Positions 6,788 through 14,654 are shown, counted from the first letter of the stretch. The stretch is DNA of 19,744 bases from Candidatus Aegiribacteria sp. (GCA_021107345.1 JAIOSX010000015.1:1-19744), one strand, 5' to 3'. The notes: a model not told the origin generated them from the letters alone. Numbers and translations are program-made.

Positions 6788-7500
6788 AGCCTTCCCAAAG
6801 CAATCCCCTGGATTATCAGGTAGATTCCTACAAGCAGCGGAATAAGACCCGTGCCAGCTACTATCATTGGAAGTATTGATGAATCAGCGGCGTTCTCAAT
6901 AGCTTCGGCAGCCTTTGAAAGGTGTGTTGTGGCTTCGTTGAAAGCTTCCTCTGTGGAGAAAAGGTCTCCTGCCAGGGAATCAACTCCGTTGGCAACTTCT
7001 TCAAGGATCGGTTCCAGGGGCTGAAGCGTGACGGAAAGATGTTCCATCTGGGATATCAGCTCTCCCGACGAATAGTAGGTATTGTTCAGGCTGGATATCG
7101 CCTCAGAGAAATAGTTCCTGCCTATCATCGAAGTTATGGTGGGTGGAAGATTTTCAAGGCTTTCTCCCACGGTGAGAACCAGCCTCCTCATCTCCTGCGT
7201 GGTCTGACTGATGCTGTTCACCGTAATCCAGGTTTCGTGAACAACTTCCTTCGTGCTTCTTATAGAATTGCTTACTTCGCTGACAAGAGAGGATGATGTA
7301 CCGAAATCCTTTCCAATCAGCTCCACCGCCGCATTAGCGCTGTGAAGCCCTTCCGATATGGATACAAGGCTGACCCTGACGGGCTCCCAGGCTGTAAATA
7401 CGACTATTATTATTGCAGCCCCCGCCACAATGGCAATTACTCCCAGAATCCATGAGAACCCGATGGAAAGGCTGAGAGATATCAGATTCTTCTTTTTCAT
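6736..7500 (-). CDS. Two-helix membrane protein with a long extracytoplasmic coiled coil, unknown function
   Basis: The 254-residue protein has a basic N-terminus (MKKK), a transmembrane helix at about 12-36, a largely helical middle region (about 45-205) rich in Ser, Glu, Leu and Val with heptad-like spacing, and a second helix at about 209-234 followed by a short acidic tail. Both ends should be cytoplasmic and the middle outside. The layout resembles the sensory half of a methyl-accepting protein, but no HAMP or signalling domain follows, so it is not a chemoreceptor as it stands. The ATG follows AGGGGA at good spacing. It is convergent with and overlaps the acyltransferase gene, and divergent from the inositol-phosphatase gene. 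I recognise no named family. Confidence 0.65.
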   Translation of the reverse strand: MKKKNLISLSLSIGFSWILGVIAIVAGAAIIIVVFTAWEPVRVSLVSISEGLHSANAAVELIGKDFGTSSSLVSEVSNSIRSTKEVVHETWITVNSISQTTQEMRRLVLTVGESLENLPPTITSMIGRNYFSEAISSLNNTYYSSGELISQMEHLSVTLQPLEPILEEVANGVDSLAGDLFSTEEAFNEATTHLSKAAEAIENAADSSILPMIVAGTGLIPLLVGIYLIIQGIALGRLYSATVETGKADMEEAV

Positions 7501-7622
7501 TTCATGTCCCCTGCCTTAGTGTCTTAGTATGTTCTACAAAAGTTTGAATAAAAGTATCAAAGAGAAGGGGAAAAAACAAGGCTTATCGAGGTAAATGGAT
7601 CAGGATATTTTCAGAAAGGCTG

Positions 7623-8408
7623 ATGTTACAGATGATTGATAAGATTATAGAGGCGGCTCACGAAGCCGGTTCAATCCTTCTCGCTGCCGCGCAGAGCGGG
7701 GTGAAAGTATCAAAGAAAAGCAGACATGAGCTTGTGACAACCGCTGATCTGCTCTCGGAGAAGCTCCTTAAAACACGTCTTCTGGAAATAGAACCGAAAG
7801 CAGGTTTTCTGGGCGAGGAAAGCTGGGAAGGAAATCTTCCTGTACCCCCTTTCTGGATTGTCGATCCGCTTGACGGCACTAATAACTACGCTCACGGGTA
7901 TCCTGTATGGGCAGTGAGTATAGCTTACTGGAACGGGAGCGATGTAGAGTACGGCTGCGTATATGATCCCGGCAGGAACGAAACCTTTTCCGCGTCGAGG
8001 GGATCTGGAACATGGATGAACGGCCGTCAGATTTTTTCTACGAGTGTGAAGGATATGTCGGACTGCATATTCGCCACCGGCTTTCCCTACCACAGGAGCA
8101 TAGATGATCCGGGTATGGATCTTGATGTCCTCAGGTATTTCCTCGGAAGGGTACAGGGAATACGCCGGGGGGGCTCCGCAGCGCTGGATCTGGCGTACGT
8201 GTCATGCGGGAGGATTGACGGGTTCTGGGAGGAGCATCTGAAGCCCTGGGACATGGCAGCCGGTTTTCTCCTTGTAGAGGAATCGGGAGGGAAGGTATCC
8301 TCGTACAAAGGAGAAAAATGGGTCCCCTTTTCGGAAGGAGTGGTAGCTTCAGGAAATTCCGTTCACCGCACGATGCTTCAGGGAATTAAGAATAGACAGG
8401 ACAGGTGA
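7623..8408 (+). CDS. Inositol monophosphatase family protein (SuhB/IMPase-like)
   Basis: This Mg2+-dependent sugar or inositol phosphatase has 261 residues, the normal size. The metal-binding motifs are complete: GEES (64-67, with E65), DPLDGTNNYAHG (81-92, with D81 and D84) and KPWDMAAG (207-214, with D210). RRGGSAALDLAYVSCGRIDG (181-200) is also typical. Substrates in the family include inositol-1-phosphate, fructose-1,6-bisphosphate, histidinol phosphate and PAP; the sequence alone does not decide. The ATG at 7623 follows AGAAAGG (7612-7618); an in-frame ATG at 7632 is too far from that site. A strong hairpin lies over the stop codon. The gene stands alone between two oppositely oriented genes, so context gives no pathway. 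Confidence 0.95.
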   Translation: MLQMIDKIIEAAHEAGSILLAAAQSGVKVSKKSRHELVTTADLLSEKLLKTRLLEIEPKAGFLGEESWEGNLPVPPFWIVDPLDGTNNYAHGYPVWAVSIAYWNGSDVEYGCVYDPGRNETFSASRGSGTWMNGRQIFSTSVKDMSDCIFATGFPYHRSIDDPGMDLDVLRYFLGRVQGIRRGGSAALDLAYVSCGRIDGFWEEHLKPWDMAAGFLLVEESGGKVSSYKGEKWVPFSEGVVASGNSVHRTMLQGIKNRQDR

Positions 8409-8435
8409 CGCGGAAAGGAGTCCCGCGTTACCTGT
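8401..8435. terminator. Hairpin between convergent genes (no U-tract)
   Basis: ACAGGTGACGCGG pairs with CCGCGTTACCTGT (one G-U pair) around a nine-base loop, forming a 13-pair stem. It begins at the stop codon of the phosphatase gene and lies 21 bases from the stop of the convergent barrel gene. It probably ends or protects both transcripts, although no run of T follows on either strand. Confidence 0.6.
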
Positions 8436-8455
8436 GATAAATGCCAGCTGAGGGT

Positions 8456-9157
8456 TCAGAATCCCAGATTTACACCTGCGTAGAACATGCTGATCCCGTC
8501 CACCTCGTTATCCGAGGCTATGGGTTTGGTGTACTTGTACTCTCCGAATACGCTGAGTGGAACCATGGGGGGCTCGAAGGCAACACCTACAACTCCATGA
8601 ATACCGGGATGAACATGGTCGTAGGGATCGATGCTCACGGTACCGCCAGTTTGCTCATTGACAACCTGCATCAGAACATCGGCGTCGCTGAAGAGTATGT
8701 GGACTCCGCCGCCTGCGCCTATGTATGGTTTCAGGGGCATTGCTCCGATGGGTATTTTAATTTTCATGGTGGCTCCCAGATCGATATCATGGAAATTGGC
8801 AGTGTAATCGCTCAGCATCTGAGAGCTGATACTGTCGGGAGACCATCCCCATTCGTTCTCCAGATACTCGTACAAACTATCGGGACTCCCCTGAAAGTTA
8901 TGACCGTATTCATCTTCGATATAGGTGATAAGATAATTCTCCATCGTAATATCACTCTCGCTGCCGGCATACGATCCGCTGATCTCAAGATCCACAAGAC
9001 CCAGGAGAGGAAAAGTCAGTTGACCTCCGAAAATGGCGCTTGAGGCGCTCTGACCTGTTCTGGGATCGTCTCCGCTATAGTAGCCGATCCTGCCGCCGAA
9101 CTTCATTCCGGCCGTGGCTATACCACAAACCAGTAAAAGTACAAGAAATTTCTTCAT
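8456..9157 (-). CDS. Predicted outer-membrane beta-barrel protein, small porin-like
   Basis: From ATG 9157 the product has 233 residues with a clear signal peptide (MKKFLVLLLVCGIATAG). The mature part alternates strand-like stretches such as GGRIGYYSG, VDLEISGSYAG, DIDLGATMKIKIPI, LKPYIGAGGGVHILF and VFGEYKYTKP, and ends FYAGVNLGF with the terminal Phe used by the BAM machinery. This is the pattern of eight-stranded OmpA/OmpW-like barrels. An acidic insert at about 75-105 may be an external loop. An upstream in-frame ATG at 9196 would place a basic segment before the signal peptide and was rejected; AAGGAG lies at good distance from 9157. The gene is divergent from the C25 protease. No ligand or function can be inferred. 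Confidence 0.8.
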   Translation of the reverse strand: MKKFLVLLLVCGIATAGMKFGGRIGYYSGDDPRTGQSASSAIFGGQLTFPLLGLVDLEISGSYAGSESDITMENYLITYIEDEYGHNFQGSPDSLYEYLENEWGWSPDSISSQMLSDYTANFHDIDLGATMKIKIPIGAMPLKPYIGAGGGVHILFSDADVLMQVVNEQTGGTVSIDPYDHVHPGIHGVVGVAFEPPMVPLSVFGEYKYTKPIASDNEVDGISMFYAGVNLGF

Positions 9158-9308
9158 TTCAAGGCTCCTTTCGATTTTTCTTTTAATATAGTGCAAGATG
9201 GATGCGGGGAGGGTGCCTTGACTATCAGCAAGTCATGATGTTAAGTTATTGTATTATGGTATAGTGAAATATCATATCTTCATAAGCTCTTGTAAGGAGG
9301 AATACAAT

Positions 9309-11606
9309 ATGAGAAAAATTTTCTTTTTCCTGGTCCTGACCGTCGTAGCGGTATTCGCTGCTGGAGAGGGAAGCATTGGAAGCTGGCAGTCCTTCGGAGG
9401 CTCAATGGGAGACTCTCCCGAGGTAACTGTCCTTGAATCCGACCAGAACCATATGATACTTGAGATATCTGTACCCGGCTTTATGCTGTTCGATTTCCCC
9501 GCCGGTGGCAGAATCTGGGACAGGATTGAACTCCCGGAATGCTACGTACAAGGATTGGAAGGATTTCCGGATCTGCCATCTCTAACTGAAATGTTCGCCC
9601 TTCCATTCGGAACCGAAGCAATCGTAACGATTGAAGATGTTAATTCAACGGTTTACGGAAACATGGAGATCCTTCCCAGGCAGACCCCCGAAATCGACAT
9701 GGCCCATGAACCCTATCCCTTTGTCATCAGCGACGCGTTTTACCAGGGAGACGAAAGTTATCCCTCAGCATGGGTAGAGGTCGATAACGAAGGTATATGG
9801 TCGGGGCTCAATGTTGCAAGGCTAGTGATAAACCCGTTCAGTTACAACCCTTCTACGGGTAACCTTGAAGCTGCCAGCAGTATTATACTGAGGGTTGATT
9901 TTGAAGGATCTGCTTCGAGGCTTGCTGATCCGGTTAATCCCTCCATGGTTCCTGCTATGGAGCGAACTGTCATCAACTGGGATGTCTTTGAACCTTACAC
10001 TTCTCCCCCCGACGACTCCAGAGACGCTGGTGTAGAGTACGTCTTTGTGTGTACCGCGAACACTGTAGACTGGGTAACAGAACTCTTCGAAACCCATCAT
10101 TATCTTGGGCTTCATACAAGGGTTGAAACCCTTGCGGCATCCGGTGCAACCACAACTGACATAAAAACTGCCATAACTGATAACTACACTACCGGCGTAA
10201 CCCGTTTCGCATGCATAGTAGGCACACACACCGAGCTTCCTTCCTATAACTGGTCTGGAGAATTAGGAGATTACTGGTACGCCTGTCTGGACGGTGATAA
10301 TTACGCCGAGATAGCTGTCGGCCGTCTCACCGGTGACTCAACACAGATAGTACACCAGGTAGAAAAGATCATCAACGGATACATGGATTACGATTTCGGA
10401 TCCACAGATTCTCCTGGAATTATACCAAGCGAAGCCATCCTTGCCGCCCACCAGGAGCAATATCCCCTCAAGTATACCCTTTGCTGCGAACAGATCGCGG
10501 GGTTCAGTTACAGCCTTATCAACATGACCTTCTGCAAAATTTACGCCGGCGCTGGCGGTTTGAATACAGATGTTACGAGTAACATTAACCTCGGAACGGG
10601 TACAGTCACCTATAGAGGGCATGGAAGTCAGACAGCGTGGACATGGGCTGCCCCAGGCGCCTGGACCATTACCTACATCAACGCTTTGACAAACACTTTC
10701 ATGCCTTACGTTTTTAACATCGCTTGTACCTGCGGAGCCTATACGGCTTCGTATACATGCCTTGCAGAGGCCTGGCAGTGGGCGGATTGCGGAGCAAGCG
10801 GCAACCTTGCCGCAACCGCACCCTCCTACACTGAAACAAACCATACCTATATAAAGGAAATGTACAAATCCCTCTATGATGACGGGCTGTTCCGCATCGG
10901 CGAAACTATAAATGCCGCTACTGTCACTATAATTAACCTGCACGGCTCAGCTGGCATTACTAACGCAAGGATGTACATCTGGTTCGGAGATCCGGCAGTT
11001 GATACCTGGACATTCGACACGGCATCAGAACCTGGAGAACTTGAGCTTTCCCATCCGAATAATTTAGATCCGGGAACTCAGGATGTTACGATAACAGTTA
11101 CCGATGGTGGATCCCCCGTGGATGGAGTCAACGTTACCCTTACAGACGGTGTTGACAATTATGGAACCGGTATGACCTTCTACGAAGAAGACATAACCAA
11201 TTCATCAGGAGAGGTTACTATCAACATCACGGTTCCCGCAAGCGGCGTAGTACATGTTGGCGCATTCCTGCATGATTACAGATACGACATCAGCGAGATT
11301 ATCATAGGAACAGGTATTGCCGGGTCAGAGGGAACCACAGCCGTCCTTTCCCTTGCCAGACCTTACCCCAACCCGATTGTCGAAAACGCGTCAATTGGAT
11401 TCAGCATTCCATTCAGCGGAACTGCTGAAATCACTGTTTACGATGTATCCGGTCGAATGGTTGCGACCATCCTTGACGGTACGGTTGAATCGGGAAGCCA
11501 TATCGTACAGTGGGCTCCAGGAAATGAAATTTCCAGCGGAGTCTACTTCATCAGGCTCACAACTGATGGAGGGACGCTTTCCAGGCAGGCTATGCTGATA
11601 AGATAG
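9309..11606 (+). CDS. Secreted gingipain-family (C25) cysteine protease with C-terminal sorting domain
   Basis: The product has 765 residues from ATG 9309, eight bases after AAGGAGG (9294-9300). It has a signal peptide (MRKIFFFLVLTVVAVFAAG), an N-terminal propeptide-like beta region (about 30-230), a C25 catalytic domain (about 240-567), an Ig-like beta domain (about 575-668) and a C-terminal FlgD/type IX-like domain (about 680-765). The catalytic pair is H438 in YRGHGSQTAW and C473 in NIACTCGAY, matching the His-Gly-Ser and Ala-Cys motifs of gingipain. The end, AEITVYDVSGRMVATILDG then SSGVYFIRL, is the classic sorting-domain pattern for outer-membrane export. An in-frame start at 9249 would spoil the signal peptide. 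The specificity for Arg or Lys seen in gingipains cannot be assumed here. A hairpin follows. Confidence 0.92.
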   Translation: MRKIFFFLVLTVVAVFAAGEGSIGSWQSFGGSMGDSPEVTVLESDQNHMILEISVPGFMLFDFPAGGRIWDRIELPECYVQGLEGFPDLPSLTEMFALPFGTEAIVTIEDVNSTVYGNMEILPRQTPEIDMAHEPYPFVISDAFYQGDESYPSAWVEVDNEGIWSGLNVARLVINPFSYNPSTGNLEAASSIILRVDFEGSASRLADPVNPSMVPAMERTVINWDVFEPYTSPPDDSRDAGVEYVFVCTANTVDWVTELFETHHYLGLHTRVETLAASGATTTDIKTAITDNYTTGVTRFACIVGTHTELPSYNWSGELGDYWYACLDGDNYAEIAVGRLTGDSTQIVHQVEKIINGYMDYDFGSTDSPGIIPSEAILAAHQEQYPLKYTLCCEQIAGFSYSLINMTFCKIYAGAGGLNTDVTSNINLGTGTVTYRGHGSQTAWTWAAPGAWTITYINALTNTFMPYVFNIACTCGAYTASYTCLAEAWQWADCGASGNLAATAPSYTETNHTYIKEMYKSLYDDGLFRIGETINAATVTIINLHGSAGITNARMYIWFGDPAVDTWTFDTASEPGELELSHPNNLDPGTQDVTITVTDGGSPVDGVNVTLTDGVDNYGTGMTFYEEDITNSSGEVTINITVPASGVVHVGAFLHDYRYDISEIIIGTGIAGSEGTTAVLSLARPYPNPIVENASIGFSIPFSGTAEITVYDVSGRMVATILDGTVESGSHIVQWAPGNEISSGVYFIRLTTDGGTLSRQAMLIR

Positions 11607-11630
11607 CAGGCTGAATTCCGTAAGTGATAA

Positions 11631-11658
11631 AGAAGGCGGGCTCGTGAGCCCGCCTTCT
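11631..11658 (+). terminator. Perfect hairpin after the C25 protease gene
   Basis: AGAAGGCGGGCTC and GAGCCCGCCTTCT are perfect 13-base arms separated by two bases, 24 bases after the stop codon. It is very GC-rich and probably ends or stabilises the protease mRNA. The following bases are AAAGG, so it lacks the U-tract of a standard intrinsic terminator. Confidence 0.65.
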
Positions 11659-11761
11659 AAAGGTGTATGCTATTGCAGGGGCACGGAAATCCGGACACAT
11701 CAGAGTGGTCTTTGCCTCAGGATGATGACATGACCATGGATCTGATATAGAGGGAGCTGGA

Positions 11762-13270
11762 TTGATACTTAAAACAGGATTCGATAACGACACATACCTT
11801 GAGGAACAGTCCAGGGAGATCCTGGCAAGGGTAGAGAGCATCCGGGGACGGCTGTATCTGGAGTTCGGCGGAAAACTGATGTTCGACCATCATGCGGCCA
11901 GGGTTCTGCCGGGTTACGATTCGAACGTAAAAATAAGACTTCTTGAAAATCTCCGTGATAGAGCCGAGATCATACTATGTATATACGCTGGGGATATAGA
12001 GAAAAGAAAAATAAGAGGTGATTTCGGCATTACCTACGACGCGGACGCACTTATGCTTATAGACGGATTCAGATCCAGGGGAATAGACCTCAGGGGAGTC
12101 GTGATAACCAGATTCGAAGATCAGCCCTCAGCCGTTTCCTTCGAGAACCGCCTCAAAAGGAGAGGTGTTGATGTATTCAGGCATTATTACACCAGGGGCT
12201 ACCCTACTGACGTTGACCTTATCGTAAGTGAGGAGGGATACGGCAGGAACGATTACATTCAACCCTCGAAACCTCTTGTAGTTATTACCGGACCGGGGCC
12301 GGGTAGCGGAAAGCTGGCCACGTGCCTTTCACAGCTGTACCATGATTTCAAGAAGGGAGTACACGCCGGTTACGCGAAATTCGAGACCTTTCCCATATGG
12401 AACATTCCCATCAAGCACCCTGTGAATGCCGCATATGAAGCTGCCACAGCCGATCTCTGCGATGTAAATCTTGTGGACCCGTTCCACCTTGAGACCTATG
12501 GCACTACAGCGATTAACTACAACAGGGACGTGGAAGCTTTCCCCCTTCTCAAGAGGATACTGGAGAAGATAACAGGTGACAGATCTCCCTACGCTTCCCC
12601 TACGGATATGGGGGTTAACAGGGTGGGTTTCGGAATAACCGATGACCATGTGGTCCGTAAAGCAGCCGAACAGGAAATTATCAGAAGGTATTTCCGATAC
12701 AGCTGCGAATACGTCATGGGTCTTACCGATAAGGAAACGGTTCAGAAGGTTGAATTACTCATGGATGACTACGGTCTGACTCCCGAGAGCAGGCCGGTGG
12801 TAGAGCCAGCCCGAAGAGGCATACCTGCGATTGAGCCGGAGGGAGTTTCGGATCGTTTGACGGCAGCAGCGCTGATGCTCAAAGACGGAACTATTATTAC
12901 AGGCAAAAGTTCCAAATTGATGCATGCATCCGCTGCTGTAGTACTGAACGCCATTAAGAAGCTTGCGGAAATCAGCAGCGACGTTCACCTTCTTTCTCCC
13001 GCCACCATCGAATCAATACGAAGCCTGAAGAGGTCTATAAATACATTTCCCCTTCATCTTGACCTCGAAGAGGTTCTTGTTGCGCTGAGCGTGAACGCCG
13101 CCGTCTTCAAACCCGCATCGGAAGGAATGGCGAAGCTTACCGAACTCCGAAACTGCGAAGCTCACCTTTCCCATATGCCGTTATCAGGAGATGAAAGCGG
13201 TCTGAGAAACCTTGGTATTAATGTAACCTGTGATCCTCTTTTCGGCAGCAGAAGACTCTACAACAGCTGA
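11762..13270 (+). CDS. DUF1846 (UPF0371) family protein
   Basis: The 502-residue product matches this conserved family along its whole length. Key blocks are TGFDNDTYLEEQS (5-17), LYLEFGGKLMFDHHAARVLP (31-50), CIYAGDIEKRKIRGDFGITY (73-92), RGYPTDVDLIVSEEGYG (145-161), TGPGPGSGKLATCLSQLYH (176-194), and FETFPIWNIPIKHP with SPTDMGVNRVGFGI further on. GPGPGSGK looks like a phosphate-binding loop, but the family's reaction has not been established as far as I know. The start is TTG at 11762 after GGGAG; an in-frame TGA at 11726 and no ATG between support it. The gene lies between the protease hairpin and the rpsF leader and seems to be its own unit. The family assignment is very secure; the biochemical role is unknown. 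Confidence 0.95.
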   Translation: MILKTGFDNDTYLEEQSREILARVESIRGRLYLEFGGKLMFDHHAARVLPGYDSNVKIRLLENLRDRAEIILCIYAGDIEKRKIRGDFGITYDADALMLIDGFRSRGIDLRGVVITRFEDQPSAVSFENRLKRRGVDVFRHYYTRGYPTDVDLIVSEEGYGRNDYIQPSKPLVVITGPGPGSGKLATCLSQLYHDFKKGVHAGYAKFETFPIWNIPIKHPVNAAYEAATADLCDVNLVDPFHLETYGTTAINYNRDVEAFPLLKRILEKITGDRSPYASPTDMGVNRVGFGITDDHVVRKAAEQEIIRRYFRYSCEYVMGLTDKETVQKVELLMDDYGLTPESRPVVEPARRGIPAIEPEGVSDRLTAAALMLKDGTIITGKSSKLMHASAAVVLNAIKKLAEISSDVHLLSPATIESIRSLKRSINTFPLHLDLEEVLVALSVNAAVFKPASEGMAKLTELRNCEAHLSHMPLSGDESGLRNLGINVTCDPLFGSRRLYNS

Positions 13271-13279
13271 AGAGAGGCC

Positions 13280-13308
13280 TTGACTGAAAGGCATTATTTG
13301 CTGATGAT
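13280..13308 (+). promoter_or_regulatory. Candidate promoter of the rpsF operon
   Basis: TTGACT (13280-13285) and GATGAT (13303-13308) are 17 bases apart, matching sigma-70 boxes at five and four of six positions. It would start a transcript near 13315 with a leader of about 140 bases. A small GCCTT/AAGGC dyad (13277-13292) overlaps the -35 box. Confidence 0.4.
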
Positions 13309-13357
13309 TGCAGGGTCGTTTGCTGTGTAAATGAGTACGCAGCCCGAAGTGGCGCAA

Positions 13358-13433
13358 GTCACCGGACCGGAAGCGATAGTCAGATAAGTATATAGTGCTC
13401 CTTCCGGTCGGGTGATGTAAACGTCTTACCCGA
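13358..13433 (+). promoter_or_regulatory. Structured 5' leader of the rpsF operon with two competing stems
   Basis: Stem one pairs 13358-13373 with 13401-13416, including CACCGGACCGGAAG against CTTCCGGTCGGGTG, with a single G-G mismatch and a 27-base loop. Stem two pairs TCGGGTGA (13408-13415) with TTACCCGA (13426-13433) just before the ribosome site AAAGGAG. The two share bases 13408-13416 and cannot form together. Ribosomal proteins S6 and S18 are known to bind a CCG-containing structure in rpsF leaders of many bacteria. This leader may be such an autoregulatory element, but I cannot match its exact consensus by eye. Confidence 0.5.
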
Positions 13434-13453
13434 ATTCGAAAGGAGTTTTTGGT

Positions 13454-13816
13454 TTGCGAGACTACGAAACCGTAATAATCTGGAGTGCCAGTATACCCGA
13501 GGGTGATATCGAAAAGAAACACGATCGTGTTGTTGAGATCATCAAGGGTGATGGAGGCACATACAAAGGTTCCGACAAATGGAGCCGCCGCATTCTGGCC
13601 TATCCTATCAAGAAACAGACCGAAGGAATCTACCACTTCGTTAAGTGGAACGGCAGTGAGGTGGTAACAGATGCTATAGACAAGCACCTCAGTATCAACG
13701 AAGACTGCCTAAGATTTCTTACTCTCCGAAGCGAAGGAGAGGGACTGTCCTCCTGGGAGGATAATGTAGATGATGAACTAGGTGAAGAAGAAGAGATGGA
13801 GAGCGGGGATCAGTAA
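13454..13816 (+). CDS. rpsF: 30S ribosomal protein S6 (bS6)
   Basis: The 120-residue protein starts MRDYETVIIWSAS and contains RILAYPIKKQTEGIYHFVKW, both characteristic of S6, which sits beside S18 on the small-subunit platform. The C-terminus carries an acidic tail (DELGEEEEMESGDQ), as in many S6 proteins. The start is TTG at 13454, nine bases after AAGGAG; no ATG fits, and the second residue onward matches family N-termini, so the non-AUG start is well supported. It is the first gene of the rpsF-ssb-rpsR-rplI operon and its stop TAA shares one base with the ATG of ssb. The upstream structured leader suggests feedback control. Confidence 0.97.
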   Translation: MRDYETVIIWSASIPEGDIEKKHDRVVEIIKGDGGTYKGSDKWSRRILAYPIKKQTEGIYHFVKWNGSEVVTDAIDKHLSINEDCLRFLTLRSEGEGLSSWEDNVDDELGEEEEMESGDQ

Positions 13817-14274
13817 TGGATCTGAGAATGCCCAGTATTAATAAGGTCATCATCTCTGGAAACCTTGTTCGGGATCCGGATACAAGAATCCTGGAAAACG
13901 GGACTCACCTTGCAAAGATGTCCATTGCAAACAACCAGCGCTACCGTGACAGGAACGGAGAATGGCAGGAGAAGACATGTTACGTGAACATTGTCGCCTG
14001 GAGAAAGACAGCTGAGCTGGTAGGTGAATTCTGCAGAAAGGGTTCTCCGGTGCTTGTTGAGGGGGAGCTTGTTTTCAATTCCTGGGAAGATAGAGATGGC
14101 AGTAAGAAGAGCCGTATAGAAGTCAACGCCAGGAGAATACAGTTTCTGGAGAGAAGGGGTCAGGATTCTTCCAACAGAGACAACCCTCAGGAACAGTCAG
14201 GAAAAATGCCTGATAGTAATGAGTATGATGCCGCGTCGGGCTCCATGCCCCAGGACGACGATATCCCGTTCTGA
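13816..14274 (+). CDS. ssb: Single-stranded DNA-binding protein
   Basis: SSB coats single-stranded DNA in replication, repair and recombination and recruits partners through its C-terminal tip. The OB fold spans about residues 6-112: INKVIISGNLVRDPDTRILENG, FCRKGSPVLVEGELVFNSWED and the YVNIVAWRKTAELVG core. A polar linker rich in Asn, Gln, Ser and Asp (113-145) leads to the conserved tip DDDIPF (147-152). The length of 152 residues is normal. The start overlaps the rpsF stop by one base (TAATG). A second ATG at 13828 would give MPSINKV, also plausible. It lies in the usual rpsF-ssb-rpsR context and is directly followed by another SSB-like gene. Confidence 0.97.
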   Translation: MDLRMPSINKVIISGNLVRDPDTRILENGTHLAKMSIANNQRYRDRNGEWQEKTCYVNIVAWRKTAELVGEFCRKGSPVLVEGELVFNSWEDRDGSKKSRIEVNARRIQFLERRGQDSSNRDNPQEQSGKMPDSNEYDAASGSMPQDDDIPF

Positions 14275-14279
14275 ACGTC

Positions 14280-14633
14280 ATGGCTGTCTCGCACGAAACA
14301 CCAGAGCTGAACTACATTGTCCTTACCGGACGCATGATGGACAAAGGTGAACTTAAAACGTCCAGTTACGGCAGCTTCGTATTAAGGTTCAGTATCGAGA
14401 ACTCGTTATCGTATTCCGTTGGAAGCTCGGAAGAAGGGAAGAAAACCTACGTCATCAGTGTTGAGGCGTGGGGAAATCTGGCGGAGAGAATTGACCGAAG
14501 CATCACAAATGATACCTTTGTCTTGCTTGAAGGCAGTCTCGTGAGCAGATCTTACGAAGACAGGTCAAAGGGATTACACTATAGAATGATCGTTAAGGCT
14601 ACCGACGTAATGGCGTTGGGATCCGGATCATAA
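14280..14633 (+). CDS. Second SSB-like OB-fold protein without the acidic tip
   Basis: This 117-residue protein is a short SSB relative. An OB fold fills residues 10-113: LNYIVLTGRMMDKGELKTSS, YGSFVLRFSIENS, YVISVEAWGNLAERID and FVLLEGSLVSRSYED. It stops at MALGSGS with no linker and no DDDIPF tip, so it should not recruit SSB partners. It lies between ssb and rpsR, five bases after the ssb stop and with no clear Shine-Dalgarno, implying coupled translation. In E. coli the gene between rpsF and rpsR is priB, itself an SSB descendant that lacks the tip and acts in replication restart. A similar role is an attractive inference, but the sequence looks closer to SSB than to PriB. It could also form mixed tetramers with the main SSB. 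Confidence 0.85.
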   Translation: MAVSHETPELNYIVLTGRMMDKGELKTSSYGSFVLRFSIENSLSYSVGSSEEGKKTYVISVEAWGNLAERIDRSITNDTFVLLEGSLVSRSYEDRSKGLHYRMIVKATDVMALGSGS

Positions 14634-14654
14634 GGACCATCAGGAGGAACCGAT

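Noticed and set aside
8441..9043. A 200-residue open frame on the plus strand
   Set aside because: It is antisense to the outer-membrane barrel gene, which has a signal peptide, ribosome site and terminal Phe; the plus-strand translation has no recognisable features.
10338..10943. A 201-residue minus-strand open frame rich in Cys and Gly
   Set aside because: It is antisense to the catalytic domain of the C25 protease and has no ribosome site.
13331..13416. Possible tRNA or small RNA gene in the rpsF leader
   Set aside because: The GC-rich stem-loops do not fold as a cloverleaf and no TTC-type arm or CCA-adjacent acceptor is seen; a leader structure explains it better.
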